Shown: one piece after another, positions 42,828-53,804 of the stretch
Numbering within the stretch: position 1 is the stretch's first letter
Layout of the letters: the number at the start of each line of letters is the position of its first letter
NCBI GenBank assembly: GCA_001931905.2
Contig: MSJI02000834.1
Location: forward strand, 1-64,000
DNA length: 64,000 bases
Source of the DNA: Cladosporium sp. IMV 00045
Taxonomy: Eukaryota > Ascomycota > Dothideomycetes > Cladosporiales > Cladosporiaceae
Direction of reading: 5' to 3'
The notes under the pieces: generated by a model
The model's database searches: none
Told to the model about the DNA's origin: nothing
Seen by the model: the letters and a program-made list of their open reading frames with translations, nothing else
Made by a program: the position numbers and the translations under genes

Positions 42828-45800
42828 ATGGCCGCGCAGGTCACCACGCCCTCGCAGTTCCAGCGAGCCCTCTTCCACGACTCCCGTCACGCCAACCATA
42901 GTCTCCTCCCGCACACTCTCTGGTCCTCGCGCCTCATGTATTCCGCCCAGGCTCTAGCCTTCCCTCTGGCCTTCTGGTTCAAGCCTGTCTGTGTCGCTTT
43001 TGCCCTGGTATGGCTCACCTACCGTGCCTACCAGGTCTTGAACAAACCATTGGACGAGCTCGCTTCCCTCCTCGGCTTTGACATTCCCTTCACTCCCATC
43101 ATAGACTTGGCTGGAGTGAAGGCGGATGGTGCTGTCATCCACTGGTCTCTGCCTGAAAAGCAAAAGCACAGGAACACCCTGAAGTATGAAATCCACGTGA
43201 ATGGAACCATCATCGACACGGTATCGCTTCATGAATCCGCCGTTTCCATTACCGGACTCCAACCAGATGCCTTCCACGTCGTCCGCGTCGCGCTTGTCAA
43301 CAGTCTGGACTTCAGCTCTAAGAGCGCACCGATCCGTTTTCGCACCAAGCACGCCTCGTCTGGAGACTTTTACCGACTTTCTGGCGAGACTCACGATGCC
43401 GAACATGAGCTCGCAAACCACGTCCTGCCCCAGGTCAAGCCCTTCCGTGCGCTGAAAGACTTCACGCCCGCCTCACCGAACACCATCGCCCCGCCCATGA
43501 CCCGTGAGAACAGCACTGGTGGACTCCATAAGCGTAGCATCACTGGACGACGCCCGTCTCCTTCAACTTTGGGTCTTGACGGCAAGCAGGATGTCGATCA
43601 AGATCCTTCTCAGGGTTCTGAAGTGGTGCTCGTCCAGCAACTCACGGAAAAACTGAATTCTGTTAGGCACGAAACTGATGAGAGCGATAGGATCGCAAAG
43701 GAAGAGGAGGAGGAAGAATCAAGAATCAAGGATGAGTTGATTAAAGAGCGGGATGCACTGAAAGCCGATGCTCAAGAGAAGGACAAAATGAATCGTAATC
43801 TGAAGCGGGAGGTCAACTTGTTGGAGAGACAAAATACAGCAGCGCAGAACGAGCGGACAAAGCAGGAGAAACTGCTGTTGGCGAAGAAGCAAGAAAGGCA
43901 GAAGCTCAAGGATGATATGGTTCGTTGGGAGCAGGAGACGGAACAGTTTAAGGAAGAGCTGGAAAATCTCAAGCAGCAGAAAGTGGCATATCTGGAGAAG
44001 GTGGCAATCGAGAAGGAAACGCTTCGTCAGCAACAGACTCAAGATGCGGCTGCTCTGAAGGCTCTGGACGACGAAGTCCGCGAGACTAACATTGAGATCA
44101 AGAAGCTTGAACGCGCGGCGAAGAACAACTCTCCCAATGGCGCAGAGCCAGAACCAAGTCTGGTGCAGCAGCTTCAGCAGGATGTCGAGGAAGATAGGAA
44201 CTTCTACATGCGTCGTCTTGATTTGCAACATCAGTACGCTGGCGCTGTGCAAAATCTGGAGAGGGCCAAGCACTTCCACTCCCAACAAGCCAAGTACCTG
44301 GAGAACGTCCGAGCGGAAAGAAGACGAACCGAGGAAGCCGCTGCTGCTTCTGCTGCGAGAGAGTTTCCAAGCCCGCCTCCGGCATCTGAACGTGGCATCA
44401 GACGGGGAGACAGCCAGCGCAGTCGCCATACGAGCAACGACAGCCCGCGCATGGGTAACTTCCCACCGGTCTCTTCATCTTCGCCTTTCGGTAGCGGATT
44501 GACTTCGACTGCTTTCTCTGCGGCACCCTTCCTCAACATCCATAATGGAATGACCATTCCTGGGCCCACAGAGTCACTGAACATGAGCGAAGAGGAGAAG
44601 GACCGCCTTACTGGAGGTGCACCCATGAGTCCTGGCGCTGGTGCAGAGTTGCTTCCCGCAGATCTATTTTCCAGCGACGACAGCAGACATGCTGCCGAGA
44701 ATGTTCAGCCGCTCCCGGGTCTTGGAGCGCTCCCTGGTCTTGGTGGTATCAGTCTTCCTGGTCTAGGTGCTCAACCAGGTCAGCAAGACTACCCCGGTCC
44801 TGGACCCGTTTCGCCAGCCTCGCCACCTAGTAGAACGCCCAGTCTCTTCGCCTCACCTCGCCACTCCCAGAACAATCTCCCAACATCGCCAGACAACTAC
44901 ATGGATTCCGACCGTCGCTCGATTCACTCTACCAGGTCTAACCGCGCAAGTTCTAGTGCAAATGCGGGAAGCAGGTTCAGTAGTATGTTCGGCATTAAAC
45001 CCCGTGTTAAGAACTCATCCATGGACGATGGCGCGGGACCGGCTCTGGGTAAAGTCCAGTCCCAGTCCATGCCTCGACAAGATCAAGGCATTCCAGGACT
45101 TGACTCCGCAGCTAGAAGACGCAACAGCTCGATTTCGGGAACCATGTTCGGTGACGTTCTGGGCGACGCTGAAGGTGGAGCTGAGAACAGCCCAAAACAA
45201 CCTACTTCCCAAACTAAAAAGCTTCCATTCGCCTTGAACAACATGTTTAATAGTGACAAGGGTCATGATGGATGGCCCTCGAATTTCCTTGGCCGCCGCC
45301 CAGCTTCACCTCGTCCAGGATCGACGCACTCTTCTGAGCTCCCACGTCCGAGCTTTGACAGTAGCCGCTGGGGAGTCGACGCCTGGCCTTCTAGTGATGC
45401 TGCCAGCGCAGCTCGTGGCAGTCCACTTTCCTTCGGAGGCGGTGGATGGAACGCCCCTCTCGGCAGCCAGCAGTCCCGCATGTACGGCTCCCGACACCCG
45501 TCTAGAAGACCTTCAGTCCAACACGGAGCCTCCGGTCCGCCCGAGGACATCATGGAAGACGAAGACTCCGACGCCCTAGACTCGGACAGAAAGCCGCACC
45601 TAGCACCGATCGGCACCAAACCCCCTCCGGGCCTGCAGCCAAAGACCAACAAGCAAGAAACCTCAGCAGCAGACGACGCCGATGCCGACGCAAAACTCAA
45701 CCCCAATGCCAAAGACTTTAAGAGCTTCTTCTCCTCCATCCGCCTCAGTAGCAAAGACAAAGAAAAGCTCAAAGAAGCCGAAAGTACCGCCACCACCCCC

Positions 45801-46406
45801 GGCGCCAGCAACACGCAGACTCTCCTCCCGAGCGAAATCGACGAGCACTCGCCTCCCCTAAGTCGCAAATCCCGCGACGCCCGCAGCACCACTACCATCG
45901 AATCGTCCCACGCTCCCGAATCGGTGCGCAACAGCATGGACCTAGCGCGCACGCCGTCCTACTCCAACGCCTCCGAAGCCGCCACATCGAATTCCAACGC
46001 CTCGCCCATGCTCGCCGGCAGCGCGTCGTCTTTCGGCAAGGAGAGTTTCATGAGCAAGCTCACGCGTAAGAGCTCGAGTGGGATGTTCTCCCTGCCGACT
46101 TTTAAGAGGGATAAGTCCCGCTTGCTCGCGCCGGATGCGGTGACGAATGAGGATGAGGAGGAGTTGAGTGCGAGTCAGGGGAGTTTGAGAGGGGAGAAGG
46201 AGAGGGATGCTAGTGGAGGTGGGGGGCAGAGGGGTTCTCGCTCTTGGAGCACGGCTCTTAAGTTGGGTAAGAAGAAGAATGCTGGGAATGCGGCTGCTAC
46301 TGGTGGTGGAGCTGGTGCTGGTGAGGCGCCTAGTGTGAGTGGGTTGAGTATTACTAGCTCGGCTGCTACGGCTGATGAGGAGGAGGTCCCTTCAACTCAG
46401 CAGTAG
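42828..46406 (+). CDS. Fibronectin type III, coiled-coil protein with N-terminal membrane segment
   Basis: 1192 residues, one exon. Order: a hydrophobic segment at about 38-66 (AQALAFPLAFWFKPVCVAFA); one FN3 domain at about 88-176 (AVIHWSLPE, TLKYEIHVNG, SITGLQPDAFHVVRVALVN); a long charged coiled coil at about 265-430 (KDELIKERDALKADAQEKDK and onward); then 700 mostly disordered residues with a PGLG repeat near 630-650, many SR/SS clusters and a C-terminal FKSFFSSIRLSSKDKEKLKE block. I recognise the fungal FN3 coiled-coil group but no defined function. A membrane-tethered scaffold is plausible. The start is the first ATG that gives the conserved LWSSRLMYSAQAL segment. Confidence 0.8.
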   Translation: MAAQVTTPSQFQRALFHDSRHANHSLLPHTLWSSRLMYSAQALAFPLAFWFKPVCVAFALVWLTYRAYQVLNKPLDELASLLGFDIPFTPIIDLAGVKADGAVIHWSLPEKQKHRNTLKYEIHVNGTIIDTVSLHESAVSITGLQPDAFHVVRVALVNSLDFSSKSAPIRFRTKHASSGDFYRLSGETHDAEHELANHVLPQVKPFRALKDFTPASPNTIAPPMTRENSTGGLHKRSITGRRPSPSTLGLDGKQDVDQDPSQGSEVVLVQQLTEKLNSVRHETDESDRIAKEEEEEESRIKDELIKERDALKADAQEKDKMNRNLKREVNLLERQNTAAQNERTKQEKLLLAKKQERQKLKDDMVRWEQETEQFKEELENLKQQKVAYLEKVAIEKETLRQQQTQDAAALKALDDEVRETNIEIKKLERAAKNNSPNGAEPEPSLVQQLQQDVEEDRNFYMRRLDLQHQYAGAVQNLERAKHFHSQQAKYLENVRAERRRTEEAAAASAAREFPSPPPASERGIRRGDSQRSRHTSNDSPRMGNFPPVSSSSPFGSGLTSTAFSAAPFLNIHNGMTIPGPTESLNMSEEEKDRLTGGAPMSPGAGAELLPADLFSSDDSRHAAENVQPLPGLGALPGLGGISLPGLGAQPGQQDYPGPGPVSPASPPSRTPSLFASPRHSQNNLPTSPDNYMDSDRRSIHSTRSNRASSSANAGSRFSSMFGIKPRVKNSSMDDGAGPALGKVQSQSMPRQDQGIPGLDSAARRRNSSISGTMFGDVLGDAEGGAENSPKQPTSQTKKLPFALNNMFNSDKGHDGWPSNFLGRRPASPRPGSTHSSELPRPSFDSSRWGVDAWPSSDAASAARGSPLSFGGGGWNAPLGSQQSRMYGSRHPSRRPSVQHGASGPPEDIMEDEDSDALDSDRKPHLAPIGTKPPPGLQPKTNKQETSAADDADADAKLNPNAKDFKSFFSSIRLSSKDKEKLKEAESTATTPGASNTQTLLPSEIDEHSPPLSRKSRDARSTTTIESSHAPESVRNSMDLARTPSYSNASEAATSNSNASPMLAGSASSFGKESFMSKLTRKSSSGMFSLPTFKRDKSRLLAPDAVTNEDEEELSASQGSLRGEKERDASGGGGQRGSRSWSTALKLGKKKNAGNAAATGGGAGAGEAPSVSGLSITSSAATADEEEVPSTQQ

Positions 46407-46868
46407 TGGGCTTGGTAATTGCAGTGAAAGGAATTGTGAGGAGAAGGAAGAGCAATGGACGGTCGTGCATAGACTTAGAGACTCTAGTCCTCGGCTTTCG
46501 AATCGTCGATTGCATACTCTACTTGGTATTCTGATAGCGTTCATTGATTTACTCGTCTCTCTTCCCTGGGTTTCACTTTCTTTTCATCTACTTTTTCTTG
46601 GACACATATCACCGTTACGATCGCCTTCTGCCCGATCCGCATGAGAGAATTTGCTCGCTGGCTTGCTTTGCTTTGCTTGTTTTGTTCGCTTACTGCCTGG
46701 CTAGCTGGCCGGGTAGGAAAATATAGATCATAGATCATTAGATAACAATAGGAAAAGAGAAAAAGGAAGATGATGCGCCAAGAATGCGCCCCAAAATGCC
46801 CGATCAAACGCCCCATTCCCAGACAAAAAGAAAAGGTTCCAGTGCTCACCCCAACATCACACCTTCAT
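46407..46868. other. convergent intergenic, FN3 gene and CaM kinase
   Basis: T-rich 3' sequence, no gene recognised. Confidence 0.45.
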
Positions 46869-48102
46869 TCAAGCCGCCTGCCCAGCCTTCTGCATCCCCC
46901 CGTCCCACAACCCTCTACTCGTCTCGTCGATCCGCCTCTGCTGCTCCGCGATCTGCGCCTCGCTCTGGCCCTTGCCGTCCGCAGCGGACACGGAAGCGTC
47001 CTGCATCTCCTTATCGCCATCCTTATCCTCGTCCTGCACGCGCTTCGGATTCGTCGAACTCGCCCCGTCCATCATGCCCAAACCGCCGGAGCGCAACTGG
47101 TTGATAGCTCGGACCGTATCGATAGCCTTGTGCAGCGTGCGACGCGCGTTGAAGTTCTTCTTGACAGTCGGGAGCAAGTCCTCCTCGCCCCTGTCGGATT
47201 CCGGCCCGGCGATCCATGGGTGCGACAGCGCTTCGTGGCTCGTCATGCGCGCCGTCGGGTCGATGGTCAGGCAGCGCTTGATGAACTGCCGGGCTTGCAC
47301 GCTGACGCCGCGCCAGTACTCCAAGGGCGTGAAGCTGTAGTCCGCGACGAGGATGGCTTGCATTTCCTCCAGGTTGCTGTCGCGGTCGAAGGGCGTGTAG
47401 CCGCACAGCAGGAAGTAGGTGATGACGCCGATGGCCCAGACGTCGACGGGCTTGCCGTGCCCGGATTTCTTGAAGATCTCCGGCGCCATGTAGCCCGGCG
47501 TGCCGCAGGTTGTCGTCAGCACGTGGAATTGCTCTTCGTCCATGATGCGGCTGAGGCCGAAGTCGGCGATCAGCAGGTCGGCGTTGTCTTCTGGCGTGCG
47601 GAAGAGGAGGTTTTCGGGTTTGAGGTCGCGGTGCACGATGCCGTGATCGTGCAGGTAGGCGACGGCGGAGAGGGTGGCGCGGATCAGGTCCGCGGCGTCG
47701 GATTCGAAGTAGCTGCCTTTGCGGCAGATGCGGTCGAAGAGTTCGCCGCCGAGGGCGAGGTCGGTGACGAGGTATACTGTGGGATTGAGTGTGAGTACGA
47801 AGTGGTGAAGGTGGAGGACAGGAAGAGACGTCAAGTCCTCACTCACGATTATTCATAGTCTCGAAGTAATCCACAAGGGTGAGGATGTTCTGATGGCCCA
47901 TGGAGACACGCTTAAGCACGGCGATCTCGTTGCGCACCATGTGTTCGCGCCCGGCCATTAGGCGCTTATTGATGACTTTGGCGGCATAGTAGCGGCCGGT
48001 GTCGATGTGCACGCATTCCTTGACGACCGAGTAGGAGCCGGCTCCCAGCGTCTTGCCCGTCTTGTAGCGGCAGGGCTGGACCTGCGCTTGGGGCTGCGAC
48101 AT
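46869..48102 (-). CDS. Calcium/calmodulin-dependent protein kinase I/II type
   Basis: Model complement(join(46869..47776, 47847..48102)), 387 residues; the 70-nt intron (GTGAGT..CACAG) joins TMNN|LYLVTDLALGG. Complete kinase: glycine loop GAGSYSVV, Lys in YAAKVINK, HRDLKPENLLF, DFGLSRI (DFG) and GYMAPEIF (APE). An activation-loop Thr (VLTTTCGTPG) suggests activation by an upstream CaMK kinase. After the kinase domain, KKNFNARRTLHKAIDTVRAI is a basic amphipathic helix suited to autoinhibition and calmodulin binding. The tail is acidic and unstructured. Fungal orthologues act in stress and cell-cycle control. With calcipressin it is one of two Ca2+ signalling genes in the window, 13 kb apart. 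Confidence 0.93.
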
Positions 48103-48561
48103 GGTGTGTGTGGGTGTGGAAATGTGTGTGTCTTTCTTGCTCGGTTAGGCAGTAGGAAAGGTGGTATTTCTCTGATCCGGATGGAGGTGGTGCTGGTAGT
48201 GTTGAGGGCGGGGTGTTGTATAGACAGAGACAGGTGGAGGACGGTTAGTAAGAAATACAAGTATACGAGATAAGATGTAAGTGAGGTGTGGTGGAGGGTC
48301 AGGCAATAATAAGCAAGTCAGCCCGCCCGCCCTGAGCTGGCGTCGAGGTCCAGCCGCGCAAAGGGTCCACAAGGCTGGCAGTGCTTGATGGATGCCGCCG
48401 CTGCGGGGTTTCTCGCATGTGAAGATGCTTCGCTTGCGTTATTACACCCTATTATCAGAAGATGTGAGAAAGTGGACTTGCACAAATACGACATAAATAC
48501 CTAGAAATAATAATTCATTTGAACATAATCTATCACGACATCTCCAATCCATCTCAAGTCT
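48103..48561. other. intergenic, CaM kinase promoter
   Basis: Short promoter between tandem minus-strand genes. GT-rich near 48103-48240. Nothing else recognised. Confidence 0.45.
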
Positions 48562-49972
48562 CTACTGAGTATACTCCCTCTGCAAAAGACGCGCAATGGT
48601 CTGCAATTGAATATTGCTCGTACCCTCATAAATCTGTCCAATCTTCGAATCCCTCCAGAACTTCTCCGCCAGACCCTCCCTCACGAATCCCATGCCGCCC
48701 ATCCACTCGATCGCCTGCCCGCTGACCTTACCAGCGACTTGGCTGGCGTACAGCTTGGCCATGGCGGCGTCTTTGACGAAATCCTCGCCGGCCTCCTTCT
48801 TGCGCGCGGCGTTGTAGACGAGCGCACGCGCGGCGCTGATTTCGGTGTAGGCTTGCGCGAGCTGGAATTGCATGCCTTGGAATTCACCGACGAGCGAGCC
48901 GAATTGCTTGCGGTCGTTCCAGACGTAGTTGGCGGCATTGCTGAATGCGCCAAGTGCCAGACCGGTCATCTGCGCGGCGATGCCGATGCGGCCTTCGTTC
49001 AGTAGGCCGATGGCGTATTTGTAGCCCTGACCTTCCTCGCCGAGGAGGTTCTCGCGCGGGACTTCGACGTCGTCGAAGTTGAGGACGCAGGTGGAGGAGG
49101 CTTTGATGCCGAGTTTCTTTTCCTTCTTGGCGATGGAGAGGCCTTTGGTTTCCTTGTCCATGACGAAGGCGGTGATGCCCTTGTAGCCCTTTTCGGGGGC
49201 GAGGTTGGCGAAAACGATGAAGAAGCCAGCTTCCATCGAGTTGGTGATCCACATCTTGCTGCCGTTGATGCGGTAGCCGTCGGCGGTCTTTTCGGCTTTG
49301 GTCTTGAGGGCGAATGCGTCGGAGCCGGAAGCGGGTTCAGACAAGCAGAAGGAACCGACGGTGTTGGTGGCGAGTTTGGGAAGCCACTTCTTGCGTGATT
49401 GCTCGCTGCCGTACTTGAGAATGGCGGTGTTGACGAGGGTGTTGTGCACGTCGACCATGACTGAGACAGAAGGGTCGACTCTGGCAAGTTCTTCGATACC
49501 CACGATGGCGGCGGTAAAGTTCATGCCGGCACCACCGTATTTCTCAGGGATTTCGATCCCCATGAGACCTTGCTCGAAGGCTTGCTCGACAATAGCTGGG
49601 TCCATCTCTTCCTTCTCGTCCATCTCGCGGACCTTGGGTAGGATGTCTTCGTTGGCGAACTTTGAGACGGTGTCGGCCATGGCTTGTTCGACTTCGCTGA
49701 AGTGGGTGATAGGAGTTGGGAGCATGGCGGAGAGGTCAAAGGGCTCGCCCTCAGTGGTGATGTTGTCGGTGTCGTAGCTCTTCCTGGCGGTGGTGGAGAG
49801 GCATCTTGAGCTGTGGATTGGGGTGAGTGTGGGCGGTGATGTTGCTGTCTTGAAGTCTTGCTTACACTGGGACTGATCGTACAAAAGGCACGCGAGCTGC
49901 TGAAGAGCGTAATGTGGTGGAAGAAGTGGCAGCTCTTGCGAGCGGTCTGAGGGTACGGGCGAGTGGCGCCAT
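48562..49972 (-). CDS. Mitochondrial acyl-CoA dehydrogenase (short/branched-chain type)
   Basis: Model complement(join(48562..49810, 49866..49972)), 451 residues. The 55-nt intron (GTAAGC..CACAG) joins two halves of an import presequence (MAPLARTLRPLARAATSS.., SVPVSRCLSTTARKSY). Family signatures: GIEIPEKYGGAGM, FAD-contact FCLSEPASGSDAFA, WITNSMEAGFFIVFA, and the late IYEGTSNIQLQTIARLL carrying the catalytic Glu in the position used by short-chain and branched-chain enzymes. FAD-dependent alpha,beta-dehydrogenation, with electrons passed to ETF. The ACADSB-like sequence suggests 2-methyl-branched or short-chain acyl-CoA from isoleucine breakdown. The unspliced frame extends to 50001 without an ATG-based import signal and is rejected. 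Confidence 0.92.
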
Positions 49973-50739
49973 GTTGTATAGTTGGAGAAGTGTGGTGTCA
50001 CAAGGGTCGAGGTGTGTATCTATGGGTAAAGCAGGGTAGAAGCGTGACAAGGCGAGAGGGTTTTGAGTGGTGATATTGGAAGAGAGAGCAAACAATAATA
50101 AATATCACAAGAGCGAGAAGAGCGCCGCTTCAGCCGTCACAAGCCAGCCAATGCTCTGCTTATACCGAGCAGCTGCGACCGACTGGTTGCTCCTTCCTTT
50201 GCCTCGGCTGCGGAGAGATCTGGGGCAAGTTGAAGGTTCAAGATCGGCCTTTACTCGGAGGATGATGTTTATCACCATCGTTCTTTTCGTGCGAGTTTCC
50301 TCCTGCCTGCGCAATGTTACTATCAACCTTCTTATCCTTGATGTTAAGCTTAAATTGACTGATCATGGTATCATTGCGGATGGCGCGGATGGCACTTTCG
50401 ATGATCTGCATAAGGACGACGGATCCTTCGAAACGTAACTTTCATGAGCCTTCACCACACTTTTCTCTCTATCACTGCGTGAACAACCTTCAAGTTAACC
50501 TCATGTCTATTACAATGATCGAGAAGGGCATACCACCATTCACATGACACCCTGCCTATCATAGTGAAAGGCTGTATTAGATCACGGTAAGTGAATTGGA
50601 TCTTCCTCTGCCCGCCAAGGACAGCAGCTTCACATTAGCTTTCTTTGCCCTCCCTCTGTCCGCCCCGCAGTTAGCAGCAGCAACATCAACAACACCCCTC
50701 AGCCATCCAAACTCAGCAACAAAAAACAAAACCGGAAAA
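49973..50739. other. divergent promoter region, acyl-CoA dehydrogenase and palC
   Basis: Contains one GCCAAG (50614-50619), the core of the PacC binding site, 121 bp before the palC ATG. Otherwise no recognised feature. Confidence 0.5.
50614..50619 (+). promoter_or_regulatory. candidate PacC site (GCCARG) upstream of palC
   Basis: GCCAAG matches the PacC core exactly. A 6-bp match is expected by chance about once per few kilobases, so the weight is low. Confidence 0.25.
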
Positions 50740-52221
50740 ATGCCATTTCCCTTCGCTTTGCCAACCACGAGCTCTACCAATCTCTCGGACTTCCTCTCCA
50801 GCACCACACACCCGTCATTACCTTTACTGGCCACAACCAAACGCAGCGTCTTCAAGGATGCCCTGAAGAAACACAAACGCCTTGCCCCACGTGACCAGCC
50901 TTCACATCTACCCGCCGTCCAGGATGCCGCCAACGCCTATATCACTTACCTTCTCGCCCTCAATACGGCCTCAGGATACCGAGATGTCGGCACGGAGGAA
51001 GTCGAAGTAGAAATCCTCAAACCTCTAGAAGTCGAGTGGCGGACGACCCTCTCTGCATCCCTCCCAGGCCGAGAACCACCACGCCCCAAACTCACTGGCC
51101 TGCACCATGAACTGGCCTTCACCCTCTCCTCCCTGGCATACACCTACACGCTCCTCGCCCGCTCCCAACTCCGCATCCTCTACGGCACCAACGTCCTCTC
51201 CCCCGACCAAAGAACCAGCACCATCACCACAGCAATGAAACACCTCCTCACAGCCCACAGCATCCACACCTTCATCCTCACGCTCCCCACCATCTCCGCC
51301 TCTTCCAAAGACTCCCCGCCCGATATCCAACCCTCAACAATGACAGGCCTCGCCTCACTCGCCTTCGCCGAAGCAACCCTCGTCGTCCTCCTCAAAGACG
51401 ACGCCCACGCCGCCGCCGTCGCCGACGACCGCAACGACAACAACACAGACTGGATGTACAAAGCACCATCCATCCCCAAAGGCCGCGCGCAACTGTACGC
51501 CCGCATCTCCCTCGCAGCCGCCGAGCACGCCACGCAAGCCCACGGTCTGCTCGCCCGCTGCCCCGCCGGCAAACTGGACGAAGGCTTAACAACCTACGCC
51601 AACGACCTCCGCCGCACCGCCAAAGCAAAAGCAATCCGCTTCCTAGCCATCAACGCCGATCTCTCTGGAAACACAGGCGAAGCGCTCGCCTGGCTGAACG
51701 CCGCGAAGCACGAGCTTGGCCTTCCCTCCTCTTCCTCCGTCTCCTCTTCAGACCGCAAAGGTCTCCGCGGCCTAAAGCAAAGCTGGGCCGAACGGCGCGA
51801 AGACCGACGCGTCGAAAAGGGCGGCGCGGAGTGGGGACTCGATGCTGGGCGGTTGGAGGAGGCGCGCGTCGTGGAAATGCTGGACGTTAAGTGGGAGAGG
51901 GAGAACAGCGCTGTGAACGTGCAGATCGTGCCGGACTTTGAGCCTTTGCTTGCGCAAATTCCCACGGGGAGGGATTGTTTGACTGCCCTCACTTGGGCGC
52001 CGGAGAGGCTTGATGCGGTTGAGCTTGCGCAGTTGAGGGCGCCGGTTGAGAAAGCTGAGGGGGTTTTTGGTGGGGATGAGGAGGATAGTGGGAGTGAGAG
52101 TGGTGGTCCTGCTGTTGGTGGGTATGCGAGTCCTGGTGCTGCGGAGCCGGTGGGTGCGTTTCCGGGTACGGCGGCTGAGTATGGGGTTGGGAGGAGTGGG
52201 ACGAGTAGTAGTTACTATTAG
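50740..52221 (+). CDS. palC: PalC, BRO1-domain protein of the ambient pH pathway
   Basis: 493 residues, no intron. The start at 50740 gives MPFPFALPTTSS, the conserved PalC N-terminus; the frame is open 48 codons upstream but lacks an ATG there. Family blocks: SVFKDALKKHKRL, VEWRTTLSASLPGREPPR, ELAFTLSSLAYTYTLLAR, MKHLLTAHSIHTFIL. These make up a BRO1-like helical domain that binds the ESCRT-III subunit Vps32. PalC links the plasma-membrane pH sensor complex to PalA/PalB, which leads to PacC processing. The C-terminal 70 residues are Gly/Ser/acidic and disordered, ending SSSYY. Confidence 0.93.
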   Translation: MPFPFALPTTSSTNLSDFLSSTTHPSLPLLATTKRSVFKDALKKHKRLAPRDQPSHLPAVQDAANAYITYLLALNTASGYRDVGTEEVEVEILKPLEVEWRTTLSASLPGREPPRPKLTGLHHELAFTLSSLAYTYTLLARSQLRILYGTNVLSPDQRTSTITTAMKHLLTAHSIHTFILTLPTISASSKDSPPDIQPSTMTGLASLAFAEATLVVLLKDDAHAAAVADDRNDNNTDWMYKAPSIPKGRAQLYARISLAAAEHATQAHGLLARCPAGKLDEGLTTYANDLRRTAKAKAIRFLAINADLSGNTGEALAWLNAAKHELGLPSSSSVSSSDRKGLRGLKQSWAERREDRRVEKGGAEWGLDAGRLEEARVVEMLDVKWERENSAVNVQIVPDFEPLLAQIPTGRDCLTALTWAPERLDAVELAQLRAPVEKAEGVFGGDEEDSGSESGGPAVGGYASPGAAEPVGAFPGTAAEYGVGRSGTSSSYY

Positions 52222-52562
52222 AAGGTGTGTGAGAGGAAGTAAAGGCATCGAATTCGATCTTGATCTTCTTCGTCCCGTCCAATCCTGAGCCTGTCTTTGG
52301 TTACTGGTAGTTCCTCAATACCACGATCTGACGAGAGAGCAAAGATGGAAAACAGACATTCAGTCGCTTCTCGAAGCAATCTCATAGCTGGCTACTTTCT
52401 AACTCACAATCGAACCTTACGAAGTGCTCAACGTCCCATCTGATGAATATGATAGAAACTGTACATTATACTGGTATAGTACAAGATTCATTTCGCCACG
52501 CTATACGTATCTACACATATACACATACATATATACATCCACACACGAATTCACAGTCCATT
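52222..52562. other. convergent intergenic, palC and cyc2
   Basis: 3' flanks with AT-rich dinucleotide sequence near 52500-52540 (ACATATACAC type). No gene recognised. Confidence 0.45.
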
Positions 52563-53804
52563 CTACAACTTAACAACCTCCCACCCCCTCAAATCCAACT
52601 TCCCAAGCACCCCACCCAGCCTCCCCTGCGTCTCGATCCCACCAACCCACTCCTTCCTCCCCGCCCAAGCACTCACAAACCCCTCGGGTCCAGAAACGAA
52701 CAACAAATCCTTCCCCTCCTCCGCCTCACTCTCGGGCGAGAACGCCCCCCTCACAAGCGTCGTCGCATCCACAGGCCGGATGAAACTCCCCTCCTCATCC
52801 ACGAAGTAATCAACCGCAACTCGTCCTCCGCCCGCGCGTTTCAGCGCTTCCAAGCGCCGCACGATATCGCTCTTCGCCCGCCCTTCCACGGCTGTCGTTT
52901 GCGCCGAGTCGTCTTTCGCTGGCGTGCTGAAGGGGCTGAACCAGCCTGCTACCGTCTCGCCCCATGAACTGCTGGGCAGCACGGTATCGCTCTTCCCGCC
53001 CTCGCAGTCTTCCTTTCGCCTGTTCGCCCAGAGAATGTGCACATCCGCCCCCTTCGCTTGCGCCTGAGCTGCTTCAGCAGCTTGCAGAGCAGGCGCAATT
53101 CCCGTACCGCCCGCGAGAAAAATTATTTTGCGCGCGCGCGTTGCGGGCGGGAGGCTGTATTCTGCGGTCGGGCCGCGGAGCTCGATTTCCGCTCCTGGTT
53201 GGAGGCGGTGCAGGTACGAGGAGACTTCGCCGTTGCGTTCGCGCCGGATGAGGAAGCGGAGTTCTTCGGGCGGTTGGGAGGGTGAGGGGGGGAGGAGGGT
53301 GTAGGCGCGCGCGATTTGGAGTTGGGGTTGTTTGAAGAGGATGCTGCGGATTGTGAGGGGGGAGGTCGATGGTGAGTCTGGGGTCGGGGCGGCGTTCAGA
53401 TCGATGCCTTTGCTGCTCGCTGAGAGGGGGCGGAGGGTGAAGATCGAGCAGGTGGAGGAGATGTCTTCGCGCCCTGCGAGGCGGTATTTCACGAAGCCGT
53501 CTTCGCCTACTTCATTTCCGCTTCCTGCTGTGCCGTCCTGAGCCTTTTTCTTGTGCTTGTAGGTGCTGTAGCCGAAAGCTACCACGAGACCGATGGAGAC
53601 TCCGAGGATTTTGGAGAAGCGGCTGAGACGAGCGTCGTTGCCTTTGCTGTCTTTGGGGGAGGGCGGTTCGTAGTGGGGGATTTGTTGGTTGCGAAGGCGG
53701 GTCGTTTGGACGAAACTGCGGGCGGTTGTTCGGGTTGCGGTTCGTTGGCACTGTTGAGAGCTTCGCGTCGCGAGCGTTTGCGCGCGGGCGATGTTGGGTC
53801 GCAT
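52563..53804 (-). CDS. cyc2: Cyc2-like mitochondrial inner-membrane flavoprotein
   Basis: 413 residues, no intron. An N-terminal basic presequence (MRPNIARAQTLATRSS..) is followed by one membrane helix (KILGVSIGLVVAFGYSTY, about 65-82). Next is an FAD-binding ferredoxin-reductase fold: RAYTLLPP (flavin-binding RxYT), then FLIRRERNGEVSSYLH, and GGTGIAPALQAAEAAQ for the nucleotide site. The C-terminus has LLFVSGPEGFVSAWAG. In yeast Cyc2 is a flavin reductase of the intermembrane space needed for efficient haem attachment to cytochrome c. Insertions between the strands are low-complexity, as usual in this fungal group. Confidence 0.85.
   Translation of the reverse strand: MRPNIARAQTLATRSSQQCQRTATRTTARSFVQTTRLRNQQIPHYEPPSPKDSKGNDARLSRFSKILGVSIGLVVAFGYSTYKHKKKAQDGTAGSGNEVGEDGFVKYRLAGREDISSTCSIFTLRPLSASSKGIDLNAAPTPDSPSTSPLTIRSILFKQPQLQIARAYTLLPPSPSQPPEELRFLIRRERNGEVSSYLHRLQPGAEIELRGPTAEYSLPPATRARKIIFLAGGTGIAPALQAAEAAQAQAKGADVHILWANRRKEDCEGGKSDTVLPSSSWGETVAGWFSPFSTPAKDDSAQTTAVEGRAKSDIVRRLEALKRAGGGRVAVDYFVDEEGSFIRPVDATTLVRGAFSPESEAEEGKDLLFVSGPEGFVSAWAGRKEWVGGIETQGRLGGVLGKLDLRGWEVVKL

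Noticed and set aside
45263..45952. 229-codon minus-strand frame
   Set aside because: Antisense of the disordered Ser/Pro-rich part of the FN3 protein gene.
46770..47858. 362-codon plus-strand frame
   Set aside because: Antisense of the CaM kinase, whose motifs are unambiguous; no features of its own.
50002..50595. tRNA-like B-box sequence (GGTTCAAGATC) near 50234
   Set aside because: No matching A box or cloverleaf could be drawn around it; no tRNA was found anywhere in the window.
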